Source: Chlorokybus atmophyticus (lineage: Eukaryota > Streptophyta > Chlorokybophyceae > Chlorokybales > Chlorokybaceae). From it: a stretch of 64,000 nucleotides of DNA. The DNA lies in assembly GCA_009103225.1 (NCBI GenBank), contig RHPI01002069.1:2636556-2700555 (forward strand), read 5' to 3'. The translations under genes were made by a program, and so were the position numbers. Positions 32,523 through 45,139 of this stretch are shown here, piece by piece; the stretch's first letter is position 1, and every line of letters starts with the position of its first letter. A model generated the notes under the pieces. It saw only the letters and a program-made list of their open reading frames with translations. It made no database searches and was not told where the DNA came from.

Positions 32523-33169
32523 TGATGGCACCGAAACGGGATAGGGACACTCCCACGCCGTCACGCGTACAACCATCCAGACGGGCGCGCAGGGAAGCTG
32601 GCGCGTCGTCAACAGCGGCATCGTTGGACGCCACAAGTGGTGCTGGGACGACGCCGTCGACAACACCGTCGGCGTCCACACCGACCACGACAGCAGGTGT
32701 CAGCACTCTTGGCACCACGCTGTTCCCGGTGATGGAGAGCACCCACGCCGCAGCAACCATGGTCGTTGGGTTCGTAAGTGGTGAATCCACCACTCCTGCC
32801 TCCATCGGAGCGACCACATCAACCGCAACTGCTGCCACCCTCACAGCCGCCACCTCAGTGACGACGACTGCGGCAGGTGCCACCACCATCGCCTCAAGTA
32901 GTGCTGCCATACCCACCGCACCACTTCCTGAGGGCCGGACGGCACCGCCACCAGCATTCGACGTCACACAGCAAGTGCCACGCGGGCCGCAAGCAGAACG
33001 CGCCTGGGCGTCGATTCTACGCAATGTCATTCTTAATGAGGAGGTTGCCAACGGCCTAAAGCAATCTGATTGGTTATTGTACAACTATGTGATGAGCACA
33101 TTAAAACCAGTAATAATAATGTATAATATATGCACTACATTGCTTGACTGTACAGAGAAGCTTGCATGA
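32523..33169 (+). CDS. Ser/Thr/Ala-rich ORF fused downstream of gag
   Basis: The gag frame stays open for another 215 codons, but the composition changes abruptly at a new Met (MAPKRDRDTPTPSRVQPSRR). A low-complexity Thr/Ala/Ser region follows. It then ends in a more normal tail (AWASILRNVILNEEVANGLK). This start resembles the N-termini of transposase genes rather than gag, so a second element may be joined here. Function unknown. Confidence 0.3.
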
Positions 33170-34218
33170 AGCGGTTTTGGCTTTACAATGTGAAACACAT
33201 GGATGACACGTTGATTGGCTTATGCAATTTGGAACCCAACCACATTAGGCGATCGAAAATTTACAAATGACACACTTATTGCGCTTGCAATTATGCAATA
33301 TATGAAAACTAGCTAACATATTTGGCTTTCAATGAAACCGAGTTGCTTAACAAGTATCATATTGCAAAAATCAAGTATTACAATTTGGTCCATAAACTTA
33401 ACACAAAAGCTGAACTAATTTTGCGGTGCAATCTGTAACAAAGTGCATCTCTTTAGTGATAAACATATGTTATAAGTGTTTATGATTAAGTGCGATGGCC
33501 ATCCTTATGTTGAAGCCACCGTGGCTCACATCACTGTAGTGCCACAAAATCTTCATAAAAGAAATGAATTCGCGAGGGCACTTTACAACAATTTTGTTAA
33601 CTTCCCAACGGCTCAACTGATGCATTCCGGTAACAGTAGACTGGAATGCATAGGTTTGCGGGTTTTAACCAAAAACAAATGAAATGTATTGACGAAGCTT
33701 TTTATGAACATTTTGGAGCGCTACGGTACTCATGTTGTGACACCATAATACATGCGGATGTGCATAAGCAACTTGCATGATTCTCACTATGTGACTTAAT
33801 CAAGCTTGGTATAAGAACAATGTACAATGTGTTGTACATGCATGCATGATGGAGCTTACCACATCACATGGCATTGTATATGGCATAGTATTTACAAGGA
33901 GCCTATGTATTGGCTATGTCGCTACTAAATGAATAATGACTATTTGTGATGTTTGTACTGGGTTTGAGTTTTCAAAGCTTATCACACACGCTCACATGCA
34001 CATTTGTCATGTGGCATCTGGCTTCAGCTTCACGCATGTCTACGAACATGCAGTCTTTGACAACAGTGATTAGAATGAAAAACGCTGCATAAAGCTGCTT
34101 TCGGCAACGCTTGTTGCCCAAAAGCTGGGCTAAAACAGCCTGCTACACGACTCGCAGTGCACTGCACAAATATTAGTCATACGTATGTACATAGTGCTTA
34201 AGTAACAAGTTGGACCGC
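33170..34218. other. AT-rich intergenic region, no gene recognised
   Basis: Markedly AT-rich. Only a 68-codon open frame (33476-33682) is present, without any motif. It may contain the downstream end of the hAT element. Confidence 0.5.
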
Positions 34219-36611
34219 CTACTCGACCGGCATGCACATCAACTCCATGTCCAGCTGCTCGTAGTCGAGGTCTGGTTGCGGGTCTTTAACGGCAAAATGG
34301 CTCTTCACAAACATGAGCTTCTCCGCACGCCTCGCCGCTGCGGGTGTGGTGGTAGGCTCATCGGGCTGCGCCCACTTCCAGATGGGATTGTTGCGTAAGC
34401 TCTCCAGGTTGGCCCGCCTAGGTGCGCACGATGTGGAGCACAGCGACATCAAGCGCACGGCCGCTTTCCTCAGCGCCGGATAGCGCGAGTCCAGCGACCA
34501 CGCCATGCGCCTGATCTCTGGCTTTGCTGCGTGGCCAAGCTGATGCACTGGCCCAGGAACAACACCATCACCTATAGGCAGCTGCTTCTTAGCGACTTGC
34601 ACCGCGCCAACATTGTCCGGATCCAAGCCGGTGGTCATGAAAGCCATCCACTGCAGCTGCAGCTCCGTCCCCGCAGCCGTGCCACGCTGAAGTTGACACA
34701 CGCGATACAGCTCATCCCTGGCCTGCTCCTGCTGCATCTCTGCGAGGGCTCCAAGCGGCGGCACAAATTTGTCGCCCGCCTGCTCGTGGTTGTGGGGATC
34801 CATCAGGAATGACAGGTAATACGAGCCGTGCTCAGACTTCTTCCACCGCTGACGCACGGCCGTCGTGGCCGTCGCATCTGAGTAGCCGTGCCCGGCACAC
34901 CACTGCTTGACATGCTCCATAACAGCCACCCACATGGGGTGTATCTGTGATATGAGCGGCCGCTCGGTCTCCACCCAAGACAGAAGTTCGCGAATTGGCC
35001 CAAGTAATGTCAACCCGGCAGATGCATCGGCCCAGAACTGATCACTCAAAATCACTTCCTTTGTTGCCAATGCAGTCTCCTCAGCGTCGAGTCCTGTGGC
35101 TTCCCAACTCGTGGACGATGCAAGCTGCCTGAGGGGCTCGGCAGCATTGTACACGTCCTTCAGCAAGTCTGCCAGGCGGCCGGGACGCGTGTCTGGCGGC
35201 ACCATCAAGGCGCGGGGAGGAAGGTCGCCGCCATAAGTCCTTTTCTGGGCTTCCAGAAAGAGTGTTTGTGCTCGGATGTCCGTCGAGAAGAACACTGCAA
35301 GGGCTTGGGCCTGATCAAGAACCATCTGCACAAAGGGCAAGGCGCGCGCAAGGTCACGCATCAGGAGATCCAACGCATACGCCTGGCACGTGGTAGCGAC
35401 AACCCAGGGGTAGAGTGTTTCCAGCGAGCGCAGAATCAGCTTGTGTAGTGACTCTCCGTCCGCAACAACACCTGCAAAGGGCCATCAGCAATCAGCCAAA
35501 GAATGGCTAACATCGATTTGTTGCCTTTGCATCTGCAACATGGGTTGGCATACCTGCTATGTGCTCTTTGTGTTGCCCAACAGCAGCAGTCATGACATCA
35601 TGACACTGCTCCATCAGGCCAGCACCATGGAGAGTCTCTATGCGTGTGGGCCTGGTTGCGTATAGCAATGACCCGCCATCGGGCAGGTTGAGAAGATAGT
35701 GGATGAGCTTCTGGCCGTTTTGTACACTGGACTTTTTGAGGCCTTCCAGAGCCACTTGCATGCAGTTGAGATTCTGAAGCTGCTGATTGACGTCCGCCCG
35801 CACGGCCTCACACATCTTGTCCAGGCGTGAGTTAGCAAGGCTCTGTCTTGTTATACCAGGATGACCGAGTGTCTTCAGTGCAGCCTTCAAGTCAGGATGC
35901 TCGATCACACTGAGGGGGATGGAACCAGCATTCTTGTACACCCATAAGCAGAGCTGGTGAGTGGCCTTTTCTATGGTGTCCTTTCTGTGTGTGATGAGCT
36001 TCTTCTTACTGTCACGATCAAATGCCATTGCAGCCGCCGCCAAAGCTTCAGGCCTGGAACGCTTGACATGTGCATCCCATGCAGCCTTGTCTGCAGAGCC
36101 ACCAGCTAGGTAGATGGCAGGCATCGCTGGAGCAGCCTTGCGCTTATTGGAGCCCTGTCAGTTTGCACATTTTTTGATCCGATATTACATGATACACACG
36201 CCTTTTGTTGACAACACCAATTGCAAGAGCTCCCTAGAGTTGCTGCATCAAGACACACTTCTCATGTGCTTGCGTTTCTGGACAACAACACTTTCCAACT
36301 GTGCTGATACTCACCAGCATGGCCTTCTGTTCAGGAGTCAGGCCCTTGCAGGAGTTTGACGCCAAATGATCGGTGGAGAGCTTTGCTGGGTTTGACGTGT
36401 TGAGATGCACATCCTGACAAATGCACAGCAGCCCAAGTCCCACAACGCCGGAGGGAGTGCGATCCTCAGGTTCGCAAATGACAACTGGGGTGAAGAAATG
36501 CCAGAAACTGCTGCCTCCATCACGTGGCTTATTCATTGCTTTGCTCTTCTGCTCGTTCAGCTTGATGTAATTCTTCTTCAATTCCTCCCATGACAGCGTG
36601 TTTGGCTTTGC
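34219..36611 (-). mobile_element. hAT-family transposase, three joined exons without stops
   Basis: Minus-strand exons 36611-36315, 36154-35554 and 35471-34219 (TAG) join in phase (0, then 1) with GT-AG borders to at least 716 residues with no internal stop. Exon 1 has a BED-like finger (SFWHFF at its start; C-x-C...LNTSNPAKLSTDHLASNSCK). Exon 2 has the DUF659-like start (LGHPGITRQSLANSRLDKMC). Exon 3 opens GVVADGESLHKLILRSLETL, carries QAYALDLLMRDLARALPFVQ, and ends with a C-terminal dimerisation-like region (LMSLCSTSCAPRRANLESLR; EKLMFVKSH). The order fits plant/algal hAT transposases that move DNA by cut-and-paste. An upstream coding exon probably exists, because exon 1 starts with an acceptor. 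Terminal inverted repeats were not found. Confidence 0.75.
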
Positions 36612-37069
36612 CTGCATGCACATAAGTGTTGCACACTCAGCAGTTGGCTTTGCTGAATGCGACACCCGCGCATGAATGGACCAGACAACTCTTTACCAGT
36701 GAACTGTGCAACATTATGTGAGCCACTAGTGACATATTCACACGTAACCACCATTGTTCTCAACGTGCCACTGGTAACATTGGTGACCGCTTTGGTGCTA
36801 CGGCGAACTCGAACAGGACACGCATGTCAAGGCAATGACCGAAAAACGAGCGTTACAAACTTGCTGGACGACACTCCATGCTAGAGGAGCTAACTGCCAA
36901 TTCCACATAACTACAGAGCGTAGCGGAGTTGCGCGTTTGGGGCCATGTCTCACCGGCATTGCCACCTTGCTCCAGGCATGCACTTGCGTGCCAAGCACAA
37001 CGCGAGTCTCCAACTCCAAGCACAAGCGGCATCTCACCAACCACAAAGCAGGCGTACACACCGGCGTTG

Positions 37070-37513
37070 TCAATCAACACAAGCACTTGTTGTCTTGTGC
37101 TGCTGCGTACTCACCTTTGCGAGCTTCCCCCTGATCCTGTCCGTGAGCAGTACGGCCGCAACGCCGTCTATCTCAAACACCATGGTTCCTCCTGCTGGTC
37201 CTCCGTCCCCGGCCGCAGCCATGGACACCATGTCTAACATGCTGGGCATGTACCGCCCCCTGGCGGGGGAGCCGGGGGGCGGGGGCGCACTGCCCTCCAC
37301 ACCAACCCACAGTAGAAGCAGCAGCACTACACCAGCACTGCCGCCACCACTAACCCCAACACGAACCCCAGCGTGTAACACGAACCTGCCGCTGGCTATC
37401 ACGTTCACGCACGCCAGCGGGTAAGGGTTTGGCCTCACCTTCCATAGCCGGCGGGCTTCAGGTAACCGATCCGACGGCGCAGAAACATTCGCAACGTGAT
37501 ACAAGGTGCACAA
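37070..37513 (-). CDS. Unidentified ORF with a possible exon (37127-37430)
   Basis: The frame reads YMPSMLDMVSMAAAGDGGPA, then MVFEIDGVAAVLLTDRIRGK, and ends at a plausible GT donor near 37124. The middle is Gly/Val/Leu- and Pro-rich. It lies upstream (minus strand) of the hAT exons, so it could be the element's first exon or part of an unrelated broken gene. No domain is recognised. Confidence 0.3.
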   Translation of the reverse strand: MCTLYHVANVSAPSDRLPEARRLWKVRPNPYPLACVNVIASGRFVLHAGVRVGVSGGGSAGVVLLLLLWVGVEGSAPPPPGSPARGRYMPSMLDMVSMAAAGDGGPAGGTMVFEIDGVAAVLLTDRIRGKLAKVSTQQHKTTSACVD

Positions 37514-37662
37514 TGACTGCTAGCCGCCTTCGCCCGCACGTTCGGTCGGTTAGTCGCGATGTTGGTATTGGAACCCTAGCGTGCGCGTCCCCCCCGACCA
37601 GACCGTTGTCGTTAGCGTTACTGCTTCTCGTTAGTTGCTGAAGTTCAATACACAGACTGGCG

Positions 37663-38787
37663 TCAGCGCAGCAGGCTGAGCTCCATCGACCGTCGACGCA
37701 TGTATCCACTCCTGAGAGGGCCGTCACGCGCGTCACGTCGTGAAAGCAACATGGATGCACACAACGCGTGAAAAAGTTTCTGCTGCATGTTTCCGCCCAC
37801 TTGTGCGTTGAGAAGTTGCATGTCGTCAAGTGCCCTAAGCCACATGCACGGAAGCCCGCAATGATGTTCGCAGGTGACAGCCGTGCATAAGGGCTTGACG
37901 AGCAGCCCACGGAACTCCTTCCTGCTGAGGTTCATGTTGTATGTAGTCTCCTGCCTCTTCCTATACTCCTTCCTGTAACACTCATTAAAGGGGTGAAAGC
38001 AGGAGACATCCAGTACTTGCGGACGATGGGTTGTGTGTGGTGGCAAAATGAGGATGTGCAGGCCTTTGTCTTGTGCAAACCGTATCATGCGTGAGTTGCA
38101 TCTGCTCACATCTCTATCAACAACTAACAGAGCAGGCTTGAAAGGGCTGTCTTCTCCTGGCATCCACTCCGCAAGTTTCTTGACATAAATTTCAAATATA
38201 TCAATGGTCATCCACGTGTTTTGTTACGCTGCGAAGCGCGCTCTTGAAACATCAAAGTCCTTGGCATCCTCTGTTAGGCGGCGCCCCTTTGACAATCACC
38301 AGCGAGGGAACAGCCTGCCCTCATGTAGTAACTGCGCACATCATGGCGTGCTTTTTGCTACCAGTTGTTGCAGCTTGCGCCAACCTTGCCCCACTTCATA
38401 CTTACATCACAAGCAAGTGTTGTGCATTGTCATGTTTGTGTGCATGTTTACCAGCTGTGCATGTCAACAACGCACCTTTTGCGGATCACTCTGTGTACTT
38501 GCATGGATGTGTCGGGTTCGATGACAAGTTCATCTATTGCTAAACAGTCTCAGCAAGAAGATTAAGTAGTCGTACACCACCTCCTTGTTGAGACACACCT
38601 TTCTGAATGCGTGAAGGGGCTCATCCTTGCGGGAGACCAACTTCTTCCTCTTCTTAAGTCCGTTAAACCACTTGTACCAAGGTTTTCCATGCTTGCACAG
38701 TGCTGCTCTGGCATCTTTAACCAATCTTTTTCCATCTTCGACGCACGCCTGAGTCCACATTACAGCACACCCCCACTTATTACGCAA
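37663..38787 (-). pseudogene. Pogo/Tc1-mariner-type (DDE_1, CENP-B-like) transposase
   Basis: Frame 38787-38530 encodes the second helix-turn-helix of CENP-B/pogo proteins (GKPWYKWFNGLKKRKK; ...LNKEVVYDYL). A short segment near 38520-38450 reads IDELVIEPDTSMQVHRV. Another near 38350-38260 reads AVPSLVIVKGAPP in a frame with stops. Frame 38211-37663 holds the DDE_1 core: PALLVVDRDVSRCNSRMIRF followed by an LPPHTTHRPQVLDVSCFHPF segment, the P-P-H-T-T-H-x-x-Q-x-L-D signature. The order is right for a pogo-like transposase, but frames are interrupted between 38520 and 38220, so the copy is inactive unless those are introns. Confidence 0.7.
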
Positions 38788-40540
38788 TATTGACAGCGTC
38801 GGTCACAAACATACACCCTTGATTGATGGAAGCCACAGCCCTCTTGATGTCCTCCATGTGGTCTTCGTATGTTGTGTTTGTTTCTGGCGCTTGCGGGCTT
38901 AGCCTTAGACTTAGGGGGGTTTAGCCTTCACTCTCTTGCCCTGCTCGCAGATACATTGGCCACATGATGCACACGGGTAGTTTGAGTGGTGTTGACCATA
39001 GTAATGACAAGCATGCCAATGCATGCATTATAGCCACCCGTGCAGAGCTGCGTGTGACTATAAGCTTGTAGTGGTATAGACTTGTAATGGCAGCAACTTG
39101 TAGAGGCAAAGGTAGCAGCATAACGCTTGTACTTCTGAGCTTGCAATGCCACTAGCTAGCAGTCTTTCGCTATGCCACTGAGTGCCTCCAGCAATCACAG
39201 CAACTTGTGCTAACTCTCCCTCTCACCTTCACCATACACGCACCAACTCAAACTAACATGTCACCAGCACAGCAGCAACACACAACTAGTGAGTGCGTGT
39301 GGCAATGCTAGTACCTATATAACAACCAACGCGCTCCAATCAACTCTAAGCTGCCACAAAGGCCACAATCACAACTTCACTTTTGGGGTTTACGTTACGC
39401 GTTACCCAAAAATGTGCACATTATAACTTTTTCATTTTCGCATGGAGTGGTATGAAATTTAGTAAATAAGCTCCTCTATCAAACTACAAACCCAACAAAG
39501 CAAACATCATTCCATTTGACATTAGTATGAGAAAGTTACAAAACCACCAAAGTTTATAATGGTCACACCCCATTTTGAACAACAGAATCGCTATGTTTGG
39601 CAATTTAAAACTCTCGCTCTACTAAGCCGTTTGCCGAATGCTTAGGTTTTGCACGTAGCTCTAGGCTAGAGCTATAACCGGCTATTACTTGACCGGCAAA
39701 GACCTATTAGGCCGCCATTAACAGCCCAAAACCGGCAGATTCCCACGTCAGGGTCCGTTACCAAGTTAGGGCACTTGACCCTAATGGCGGTCTAGGGGCC
39801 TCAACCAGCGTAGCATGTGGACTGTTCCATGATTAGCACTGGCAACAAGATGTAGTTAACAAAAGGTATAGGAACGGTTGGAATGCTCATCACACATTAA
39901 CATGTCAACTTGCACTGTGCATGGCATGGCATGCTACGCCAAGCAGCACAAGCAAATTTAAAAGCGCATGCACTCTAACGCACGCAACATGCACGCATTC
40001 ATACATTGGAAGCACACAAACACACAGGCCACAACGAGAAGCGATGCTTACCGCCAGTTCTGTTGCTTTTTGCTCTAACGGCATCGGGATGACAACGTTT
40101 TGATTGACCGGTCAACCCTTGTCAGTCGGCTTGTACTCGCGCTAAAATCTCACGCTACACGCTACATAGGTTAAGAACTTCCCGTTGGCTTCAAGTCAAA
40201 CCGGAATGGAATTCGAATCGGACTGAATATGGCATGTTCGAAGAACCTATGCCGTCTTGGACATGTAGCGTAACACTTAGTCCCTACCTCACTCTTTAAC
40301 ACTAAGGGTGCTGGCAAACAGGTGTCCACGCTACTAATAATGTCGGTGATAATACTGGTGCACCGTGCTATGATCAGCAGAGCTCTTGGTCAGTCAAGAT
40401 GATCAAGAGGCTTCAAGTGCCAATAATTAGTGGTGCGGCTGATTGGGCGCGAGGCGGGCGGCCGTCACCAGTGAGTCACCACACAAGAATTGTCAGTGCA
40501 ATTCGTCAGTGCTGGCTGAGGCCTGCCACATGCCATGTTA
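38788..40540. other. No gene recognised
   Basis: No supported ORF. AT content is high around 39420-39620. Short CCGGC/GCCGG inverted words are scattered between 39640 and 39800. Confidence 0.45.
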
Positions 40541-40965
40541 CCGCTACAACAGGCATCCAAGCAGCGACGGACGGAACGTAGCGTGATATTGCAGCACAGC
40601 ATATGGCATCACTTGATAGAATATCGTTTGATGTGCTAGTATACCGGATTATATGGCGCGATATGCTCAACAGCATGTGGATGGATATCACACATATAGT
40701 ATCATGCGTGCAATGTGACCTGAACTCTGTTAACTCAGCGACGTCAATGATTACACGCCAGCTCACCGCCACAACAGGCATACAAAGAGCGACGGACGGG
40801 ACGTAGCGCGACATTGCAGCACAGCATATGGCGTCACTTGATAAAATATCGTTTGATGTGCTAGCATACGGCATCATATGGCGCGATATGCTTAATAGCA
40901 TATGGATGGATATCACACATATAGTATCATGCGTGCAATGTGACCTAGACTAAACTCTTTCAACA
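40541..40965. repeat. Tandem repeat, 2 copies, about 225 bp each
   Basis: Unit 1 starts at 40541 (CCGCTACAACAGGCAT) and unit 2 at 40766 (CCGCCACAACAGGCAT). They share long matching blocks such as AAATATCGTTTGATGTGCTA (with minor changes) and GATGGATATCACACATATAG. Each unit contains ATATGGCGCGATATGC-type palindromic words. Divergence is roughly one base in ten to fifteen. Confidence 0.88.
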
Positions 40966-41678
40966 AGGAACTCACGAGATGTCATGCGACATCGCACCAT
41001 ACCAAGCCATATCACTCTGCTTGCTTGCACTCTGCGTGAGTTCCCTGTGCGGCATGTTAACAGAGTTCAAGTCAAACTGTGGTTCGTGCGCAATGTGTCC
41101 TGCGTTTGATGGGATATCATACGCGCCCGAGCGGTATGGTTGACGACCACCACGGCCCGAAAACCAAGTCGCATGCAAGCTCTTTGACGGCAGCGACGCC
41201 AAGATTGTCGAGCGTAGCCGCCACGTTGTTTCGTTGGTGCATTGCGGCGCTTACTTACTCAGGTCCATGGCGGGTTCTCGGCGTGTTGCCACCTTCAGAA
41301 ATCACTTCGTCCGCTGCATCTACGGCTGCAACCTCACAGGCATACACAAAGGCTGGATCGCCAGAGTGGGAGTGCAAAACTTTAGGTCTCACCTTACTAG
41401 CGGTATCCACAAGGACGCCTTCAATGCATGAACACGCCAACAGCAAGACGATTTGATGAAATACTGGTTGGATCTGGTGAGTGCTGCATGCATGGCATGT
41501 ATTGTTGTGCACGGGTCGAATAGCAAACCGCTCCACAGCCTGGGAGCCTAACAATGTGCAATGTCACTGTCAATTTACTTTGAGTGCATGTTGCTGTCTG
41601 CATGATCGCACAGTGGACGGAATTATGTGGGATTGCAATCATGTTTATATACTTGTTGCCACTTAGGGTTGGGCTGCA

Positions 41679-43433
41679 GTGGCACGACACAACTTCAATC
41701 CGACTGTGGGTGCCTTTATGCCAGTTGCTAAAATGTGGCCTTTGCAGCAAATAACCCCCCCGCCACCGTCGCTACATGATGTTCTGCACCCTGTTGAAAT
41801 CTTATTCGATCATAACCTCATCGCAGACACCAATGCATATGCCAGTGCCTTGACAGTGCCAACAGGTACGTGACTGTTTATGGTGACATCAACAGTTTCA
41901 TTTAGTGCATGTATTCAAACAGGTTCTCGTGTGACTCCGTCTAAGCGCCGTAGGAACTTGTATATCGCGCCTGATACTCCCACCACGTCTTTTGTCACTG
42001 ACGCTGAAACAGGTGATCAATGTCAATGTTGCAGAGGTTCCAACCTGATCATGTGAACTATATGAACGCAGGGGAAGCAATGCTGCGTTTGCCAACTCAC
42101 CAATTTACACCTGAGCTCATGCGTGCTACTATCGACACTTTTAATGCCAACCTGCTTCGTGAAGTACAAAACAGCGCTTGTCTACAAAACGAAAGTAAGG
42201 CAACTTGTGCCATTGTTTTGACACACACCACTGATGGCATTGTTTGCAAATTTCAAACTGGTTGACGAGAACACAGTCCTTCGCGAGCGCAGCCTGAAGC
42301 CAGCAGAGCAGCTACGCCAAAACCAGACACAGCCTGATCCCCAGATTGCTGCAAAGCTGTTGGAATGATCAGTGAACTCATTGGTCTGCGTGCAGACTAT
42401 GCTGCTGCAAAGCAACGCTCTGCTGACATGGAGCGTGCATTACACGAAGAGCGTGCTGAGCACGTATAATGACAGAAAGCGTCAAAAAACGCAGACGCAG
42501 CAAGCATCGTGGATTTACGCAAGCAGGTAACATAAGCTCAGCGCAGAGCCACACAGTTGCAGCAACACAATGAGCGCAACAATGCAAATTGGCGCATTTG
42601 CAATGCCAGATTGGACAAGCCAACCAGACGATTGCTGCATTAAAAAAGGGTGTGTGTTTTTGCACTGATAGATTTTCCACCAATTAACTTGCTGTTGTAG
42701 ACCTCAGAGTTGACAAGCGTCCTGCGTCTTTAAATGGCAAACTGGCAATTTCGTGAGCGCGTTGAACCCAATGGCGTTCAGTTTGAGAGCTTCCAGCAAG
42801 AACTGGAAGTCACGAGAAAGGAGTTGAACAGCTTGGCAAAATACATGTTGAAGAGATCGACCTTGACGGACAGGTACTGAACAATTACAATTATGATATG
42901 TAGCAACAAACGCAACACTTTGGTGTTCACTGGTTGGTGTACCAGGTATCGCTCCTCAATTGCAGAAAAAGGTTAACAGGCAGCAGCAACTGCAACTATA
43001 CCAAACACTCTGGGAGAAGCATTGTACCTACCTCTTCTTAGTTGCCCCGTTGCTGCGTGAAGCAGCAACAACTGAAGAAATGCAGCAACATGTGCGCCAA
43101 GACTACAAGGGCAAGCGCGTGGTAGACAATAAAGATAACACATGCGGGATCTTCTGCGAGCAGAAGCCAGTGGAAGCGTTGCTACCAATGCCATGTTGCG
43201 GAGCTACACTGTGCCGTCAGTGCTTAAAGAGGCTGCGCACAGAGTCTCACCCTCAAGTTGAGTGTCCATTCTGCCGCTGCTTTCGATTAATTTTTTATGT
43301 ATCGCCCACTACATGGTGCAGCGCTCCCCGATTCCCCTGTTTATTGGAGGTAAGCAGCAGTGACGATGATAAGGGTGTTGATACACGCAATACCGGTGCT
43401 GCTGGCGCTGGGCCTCCGCCACCCCCCCTTTAA
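41679..43433 (+). CDS. RING-finger and coiled-coil protein, transposon-associated, several exons
   Basis: Plus-strand segments: 41679-41866 (HDVLHPVEILFDHNLIADTN), 41923-42012 (SKRRRNLYIAPDTPTTSF), 42030-42194 (LRLPTHQFTPELMRATIDTF), 42256-42368, about 42755-42870 (ELEVTRKELNSLAKYMLKRS) and 42948-43433. The last carries a Gln-rich helix and then a RING-like finger, CGIFC...PMPCCGATLCRQCLKRL...CPFC, where the usual His is Cys and the first pair is CxxxC. RING fingers bind E2 enzymes for ubiquitin transfer; activity here is inference. Several joins look like introns (GT/AG) but were not all phase-checked. A stop at 42366-42368 and the repeat context suggest a decaying element-encoded gene. Confidence 0.5.
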
Positions 43434-43717
43434 TAGACCTACATTTCATGGTACCCGTTTTGCCCTTGTAGATGCATGTGTCAAGTTTTGTCAATTAAAC
43501 AATTTTATGCTTTGTTGATACCTGTATGGTTATGTTGTTATTAAACATGCTTGTGTAACATCCACAGGGCCGCACACATTGTGTTATTATACAAATACCA
43601 AAGCATCGTGTTGCACAAACCGTCAAACACACATGGTGAACCCCACACAAACTATAGCCAGTTTCACGCCATTTTCTTGTTTTTATTGCCAAAACCGCTA
43701 CCACTACGTCGGCGCGC

Positions 43718-44035
43718 TCAAAATGCTTTGAAGCTTGCTGGGTTGCCTGCATCCATATTGTCACCTTTGCACCCACGAGAGTCGTATTGAGCGATACACC
43801 TAGCTTTTAACCAATCTATTCGCGCGTTGCAATATTCTTCATCTAAAACTTCCAACCGTTGTGACTGCACTTGCTCTTCAAAAGGTTTACTGCTATCTAA
43901 GTCAGGCAACATTTTCTTAAGCGGGTGTCTAAGATGTTCCCTATAACGTCGACATTGGTGGCGACTTTGACCGATATATACGTTCTGTGTTGCCACATGC
44001 ATCAACTTGTAGATAAACTTCGCACTTGTGTTCAT
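43718..44035 (-). CDS. GIY-YIG endonuclease domain protein
   Basis: A 105-codon frame begins FIYKLMHVATQNVYIGQSRH, giving the paired I-Y and Y-I-G strands 10-12 residues apart. An Arg/His-rich helix (CRRYREHLRHPLKK) follows, matching the catalytic-Arg helix. It ends with IDWLKARCIAQYDSRG followed by CKGDN, like the family's terminal E..(I/L)....G-Y-N region. GIY-YIG nucleases make single- or double-strand cuts and occur in homing elements, Penelope-like retroelements and DNA repair. No reverse transcriptase is adjacent. Upstream exons of the same strand at 44440-45139 may belong to it. Confidence 0.65.
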   Translation of the reverse strand: MNTSAKFIYKLMHVATQNVYIGQSRHQCRRYREHLRHPLKKMLPDLDSSKPFEEQVQSQRLEVLDEEYCNARIDWLKARCIAQYDSRGCKGDNMDAGNPASFKAF

Positions 44036-44439
44036 GGGTTGCGCACGTTTTTTGAGGTACGTGCAGAGGGACTTATGTATGAGTTGGCTTGATTGATGCT
44101 GTTTCTTGCTGCCAAGGACCGCAGGATTATCTGGACCTCATCGTTTACCTGCAAAGAACAATGTTACTATGAATGCTGCAGTATACATCCGAGATTGATG
44201 TTGAACAATGTTGACATACATGCGTAGCAGACGTAGAAGCAAGGAAACATTTAACGGGCAAAGGATAAGAAGCAAGGGAGACAATGAAAAAACAGAAGTG
44301 TAACAAAAGATGGAGTGACTGCATGGGTTCTGGCTTGATGTGTCCATTGTCGTTGGAACTCTGCGACGCAACCACAGCATACTTATGTCATCGCGACTAA
44401 TCTTGGCGAGCACAGTAATCCCATCATCGACTTGGATAA

Positions 44440-45139
44440 CAACACACGTCATTAGCAGCAACATTTGCTACTGGAGCTTCCCTTGGGTCTATTTTGTTGA
44501 TCTGCTCAATAGTTGTTTCCGCCTTTCCTTGCGACATGAAACGCGCAATCTCCCGAATGTAAACTTTGCAAACGTGCACCAGCATGAACATCTGTCAAAC
44601 ATCTGTTAACTATAGGTGCTTTGGCCAATGATCAAGTGTCACATTAATACATACCCGATTAGCGTAAATTAGCTCTGCATTATCAAGAAGATCTGGGTTG
44701 TTCTTGCGCATCAGAGTGTCTTACAGCTTGTAAGCTACTTGGCGCTTCAGGTTATCAGAAATATGTATGCCAAGCTTTCTGAGGTAGTAGATGCATGTTT
44801 CTGCATATACATGCATCAGTTACAACATGCACTACAGTGTGTAAGTGTACATTGACCGCCTCTCACCGGTTGCAATGGAGTCCTCGTGGTTAATGCGAAA
44901 TCCTTGAGCTCTGTCTTTGGCAGGGCAAATTAAATTATCGGCCTCTGGCTTAGCGAATAGTCCCTCTAGCTTGTCGGGAGTGATACCTGCTGAGTCACAT
45001 GCTACCAATTGTTTTGCTGTCAACGGACGACCAGGCGCATCACCTCCAGAGCTACTGTTACGTGGACGCTTAGAGCCAGGTTCGTCATTGGAAATTTGAG
45101 CGTGGAGCCTCTCGAACAAGTCTTTCCCGTCAAAGTCCA
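44440..45139 (-). CDS. Probable upstream exons of the GIY-YIG gene, unidentified domain
   Basis: Minus-strand exon 45139 to about 44870 reads MDFDGKDLFERLHAQISNDE, then a Ser/Gly/Pro linker and LTAKQLVACDSAGITPDKLE. A further segment near 44795-44650 reads IYYLRKLGIHISDNLKRQVA and RKNNPDLLDNAELIYANR, with one stop. Another near 44600-44450 reads SQGKAETTIEQINKIDPREA. All have protein-like composition and run in the direction of the GIY-YIG frame. No family recognised. Confidence 0.4.
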
